Assembly (NCBI RefSeq): GCF_002305895.1 | Contig: NZ_CP022203.1 | Location: forward strand, 7,598,001-7,662,000 | Direction of reading: 5' to 3' | DNA from: Corallococcus macrosporus DSM 14697 | GTDB taxonomy: Bacteria > Myxococcota > Myxococcia > Myxococcales > Myxococcaceae | DNA: 64,000 nucleotides | Shown here: positions 61,941-64,000 of the stretch, piece by piece | Position numbering within the stretch: position 1 is the stretch's first letter | Layout: every line of letters starts with the position of its first letter | Program-made: the position numbers and the translations under genes | Notes under the pieces: model-generated | Told to the model about the DNA's origin: nothing | The model's database searches: none | What the model saw: the letters and a program-made list of their open reading frames with translations, nothing else

Positions 61941-63218
61941 CTACCGGTCCTGCCCCATGAGCTGCGTCGCCCGCCGGGCCAGCCGCCGCCAGGGGTTGGT
62001 GCGGCCTCCATTCTCCAGCGTGATTTCCTTCGAGTGCCGCAGGTCCCTGGCCCAGCACCGCGCCAGCTTGCGGACGAAGGACGCGTCGTGGATGACCAGC
62101 GAGCCCTCCTTCAGCTTGTTGAGCGACAGCGAGTCCATGTTGGTGGAGCCCACCACCGCGAGCCAGTCGTCCACGAGCAGCGTCTTGGAATGCATCATCG
62201 ACGGCTGGTACTCCCAGATGCGCGCGCCCGCGGCGAGCAGCCGCTCATACGTGGAGCGCTGGGACGCCCGCATGATGGGCACGTCATGGTTGGGCCCGGG
62301 CCCCAGGATGCGAATCTCCACGCCCTGACGGCACTTCTCCTCCAGTTGCTCCAGAATCGAATTGGGCGGAGAGAAGTACGCGTTGGCAATCCAGATGCGC
62401 TCGCGCGCCGCGGCAATCACGATGCGAATCATGCGCTCCGCGTCGGTGAGGCCCAGCTTGCCCGCGCTGTCGATGAAGCCCGCGGCGCAGGGGCCGGAGT
62501 CCTCCAGGTCCTCGGGGAACGCGCTCGGCGGAATCAACCCGCCCCCCGCCTCCTGCCAGTGCCGGGAGAACGACAACTGCATGCGGCGCACCTCGGGGCC
62601 CTCGACGCGGATGTGCGTGTCGCGCCACTCGTCGGGCTTCAGGCCGTCCCCTTCCCATACCCGCCAGATGCCGAAGCCGCCCGTGTACCCGATGCGCCCG
62701 TCGACAATCACGAGCTTCTGGTGGCTGCGCCCCAGCAGACGGCCCAGCACCTTGCCCGCCAGGAGCCGGTAGTAGTGGACCTCCACCCCGGCCTCGGTGA
62801 GCACCTGCTCCACCTTCTGGTCGAAGTCCCGGTCGCCGCGAATCTCCTCGCTGCCCACCGGGTCCACCACCACGCGGCAGGCCACGCCGGCCCGCGCGCG
62901 CTCCACCAGCGCCTCCACCACGCGGTCCGACAGCTCACAGGGCCGCCAGATGTACACGAGGATGTGGACGCTGCTGCGCGCGGCGCGGATGTCCTCCAGC
63001 ATGCGCTCGAAGACGGCGCTGTTCTCCAGCAACTCCAGCGAGTGTCCGGGAATCAGCCCCACGCCGGTGGACTGGTACAGCGCGAACGAGAAGGCGTCCG
63101 GCCCGGGCGGCAACGCGAAGGGCCCTTGCATCTCATGGCGCGCGCGCTCCGCGCTGCCCGAGTAGCCCAGCGCCCCGGGCTTGGGAATCAGCTCCTCCAG
63201 CTCCTGCATTTCATCCAT
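61941..63218 (-). CDS. phospholipase D family protein, cardiolipin synthase-like
   Basis: A protein of 425 residues with two HKD motifs: HQKLVIVDGRIGYTGG (about residue 172) and HSKTLLVDDWLAVVGSTNMD (about 350), each with a downstream Gly/Asn as in active enzymes. The layout with FERMLEDIRAARSSVHILVY before the first motif, and RIWIANAYFSPPNSILEQL between them, matches bacterial cardiolipin synthases of the Cls/ClsB type. These condense two phosphatidylglycerol molecules or transfer phosphatidyl groups. No N-terminal membrane helices are present, as in ClsB, so a peripheral membrane enzyme is expected. Confidence 0.88.
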   Translation of the reverse strand: MDEMQELEELIPKPGALGYSGSAERARHEMQGPFALPPGPDAFSFALYQSTGVGLIPGHSLELLENSAVFERMLEDIRAARSSVHILVYIWRPCELSDRVVEALVERARAGVACRVVVDPVGSEEIRGDRDFDQKVEQVLTEAGVEVHYYRLLAGKVLGRLLGRSHQKLVIVDGRIGYTGGFGIWRVWEGDGLKPDEWRDTHIRVEGPEVRRMQLSFSRHWQEAGGGLIPPSAFPEDLEDSGPCAAGFIDSAGKLGLTDAERMIRIVIAAARERIWIANAYFSPPNSILEQLEEKCRQGVEIRILGPGPNHDVPIMRASQRSTYERLLAAGARIWEYQPSMMHSKTLLVDDWLAVVGSTNMDSLSLNKLKEGSLVIHDASFVRKLARCWARDLRHSKEITLENGGRTNPWRRLARRATQLMGQDR

Positions 63219-63360
63219 ACGGGCAAGCTAGGGATGCCCCCCTCCGCCTGGAATGGCGCGCCTGCCCGCCTGCCTCGAGCGAGCCCGCACGCTTCCCGTT
63301 GCCGCGGAGCGCCATGCTGGCCACACTGCGCCCGTCCTTTCGCATCCAGGAGCGCCGACC

Positions 63361-64000
63361 ATGGTGGATGACACCCGACCGACAGCCCACGAGCTGCTGT
63401 CCCTTCCTCGACTCGCTCCGCTCGTGCCCATGCTGTACGTGGCCTGGACGGACGGAGAGCTCACGTCGGACGAGCTCCGCGCCATGGGCTCCGCCGCCCG
63501 CGCGCAGCCCTGGTTGGATTTGCGCTCCAACACCGTGCTCGCGCGCTGGTTGGACCCGCTGATGCCGCCCAGCCCCGGCGAGCTGGCCCAGGTGCGCGAG
63601 CACATCCGCCGCACCGCGGAGCGCCTGTCACACAGCGGACACAAGAACCTGGCCGAGCTGGGCGCGCAGCTCGCCCAGGTGGGCAACGGCGACGAGGGAC
63701 TCCCCGCGCCCATGCCGGAGCTGACGCGCGCCCTGTCGCAACTGGAGGCGGCCCTGGGCGTGTCCGGCAGCGAGGCGGTGCGCTCGCTCGTCCCGGCCGC
63801 GTCCCCCACCCGCTTCGAGCAGCGCGAGCCCACGTCCTTCGACCCCGTGGCGCTGCGCGCCGTGCTGGACCGGACCTACCCGGAGACGCGCGCCCAGGTG
63901 CGCCAGTGGCTGGCGGACCCGGCCTACCGCTACACGGACACCCGCGACACCGCGAAGTACCGGGACCAGGTGCTCGCCTGGCTCAAGGCCCTGGCCGACC
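63361..64000 (+). CDS. TerB-like domain fused to acyl-CoA dehydrogenase/oxidase (partial)
   Basis: ATG 63361 follows CAGGAG and the gene runs off the right edge. The first 120 residues look like a TerB/DjlA-type helical domain: APLVPMLYVAWTDGELTSDE, then a second helical part ending in ELGAQLAQVGNG. Residues 150-213 match the start of acyl-CoA oxidases/dehydrogenases of the myxobacterial type: DPVALRAVLDRTYPETRAQV, RQWLADPAYRYTDTRDTAKY and RDQVLAWLKALAD. If so, the whole gene encodes a lipid-degrading flavoenzyme with a sensor-like N-terminus. The assignment of the second part is by pattern only because the flavin site lies outside the window. Confidence 0.65.
   Translation, partial: MVDDTRPTAHELLSLPRLAPLVPMLYVAWTDGELTSDELRAMGSAARAQPWLDLRSNTVLARWLDPLMPPSPGELAQVREHIRRTAERLSHSGHKNLAELGAQLAQVGNGDEGLPAPMPELTRALSQLEAALGVSGSEAVRSLVPAASPTRFEQREPTSFDPVALRAVLDRTYPETRAQVRQWLADPAYRYTDTRDTAKYRDQVLAWLKALAD

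Overview
The window is very GC-rich and densely coded. Its gene set is typical of a predatory delta-proteobacterium of the Myxococcaceae (Myxococcus, Corallococcus or Pyxidicoccus-like): eukaryote-like Ser/Thr kinases, a giant TPR protein, many lipoproteins with AxxC or GC lipoboxes, a DUF1501/DUF1800 pair, FHA and LamG proteins, and a LanM lanthipeptide pathway. The genus is inferred from gene content only. No rRNA, tRNA, CRISPR array, transposase or prophage was seen.

Layout. 1-3.5 kb: the end of an RCC1-repeat protein, a small unknown protein, and a minus-strand trio headed by an orphan DUF4255/Pvc16-like protein. 3.7-8.9 kb: an M28 metallopeptidase, an outer-membrane-type protein, a lipoprotein, a fatty-acid-hydroxylase-like protein divergent from a TetR regulator with a palindromic operator between them, and a lytic transglycosylase. 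8.7-16.2 kb: nagB with a coupled small ORF, amidase, phosphofructokinase, acyl-CoA synthetase and an alpha/beta-hydrolase lipoprotein. 16.4-19.1 kb: an FHA protein, a non-coding array of palindromic repeats, and a membrane metallophosphoesterase. 19.1-22.8 kb: a coupled mtnP-mtnA-class II aldolase operon that looks like a 5'-deoxyadenosine/MTA salvage (DHAP shunt) module, followed upstream by an aldo/keto reductase. 22.8-24.1 kb: a frameshifted DoxX-like remnant and a membrane-anchored hydrolase. 24.2-27.9 kb: a two-gene lanthipeptide cassette (lanM, then a mersacidin-like precursor). 27.9-46.4 kb: an uninterrupted minus-strand run of DUF1501, DUF1800, a response regulator and histidine kinase, a YfbK-like protein that lacks its VWA domain, a VanX-type dipeptidase, QueC, a lipoprotein and a 3184-residue TPR protein. 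Divergent from the TPR gene is a Ser/Thr kinase fused to a degenerate nucleotide-cyclase domain. 49.1-57.0 kb: lipoproteins and a 2179-residue polytopic membrane protein with 14 internal 23/24-residue repeats. 57.2-58.9 kb: a GNAT protein followed by a patch of gene remnants. 58.9-64 kb: an operator-like iteron array, a LamG lipoprotein, a small basic/acidic protein, an endonuclease III-like enzyme, a cardiolipin synthase-like PLD protein and the start of a TerB/acyl-CoA dehydrogenase-like fusion.

The most unusual signal is a shared 14-bp near-palindrome, GGAATGRACGTTCC. It occurs nine times in non-coding DNA at 16.98-17.69 kb, where the spacing of about 91 bp is not a multiple of three. It occurs 14 more times, some variant, inside the giant membrane-protein gene at 55.5-56.4 kb, where the spacing is 69/72 bp and it encodes a GGMDVPFH peptide repeat. 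The same DNA word in a frame-breaking and a frame-keeping context suggests a dispersed repeat family that has been taken into a coding region.
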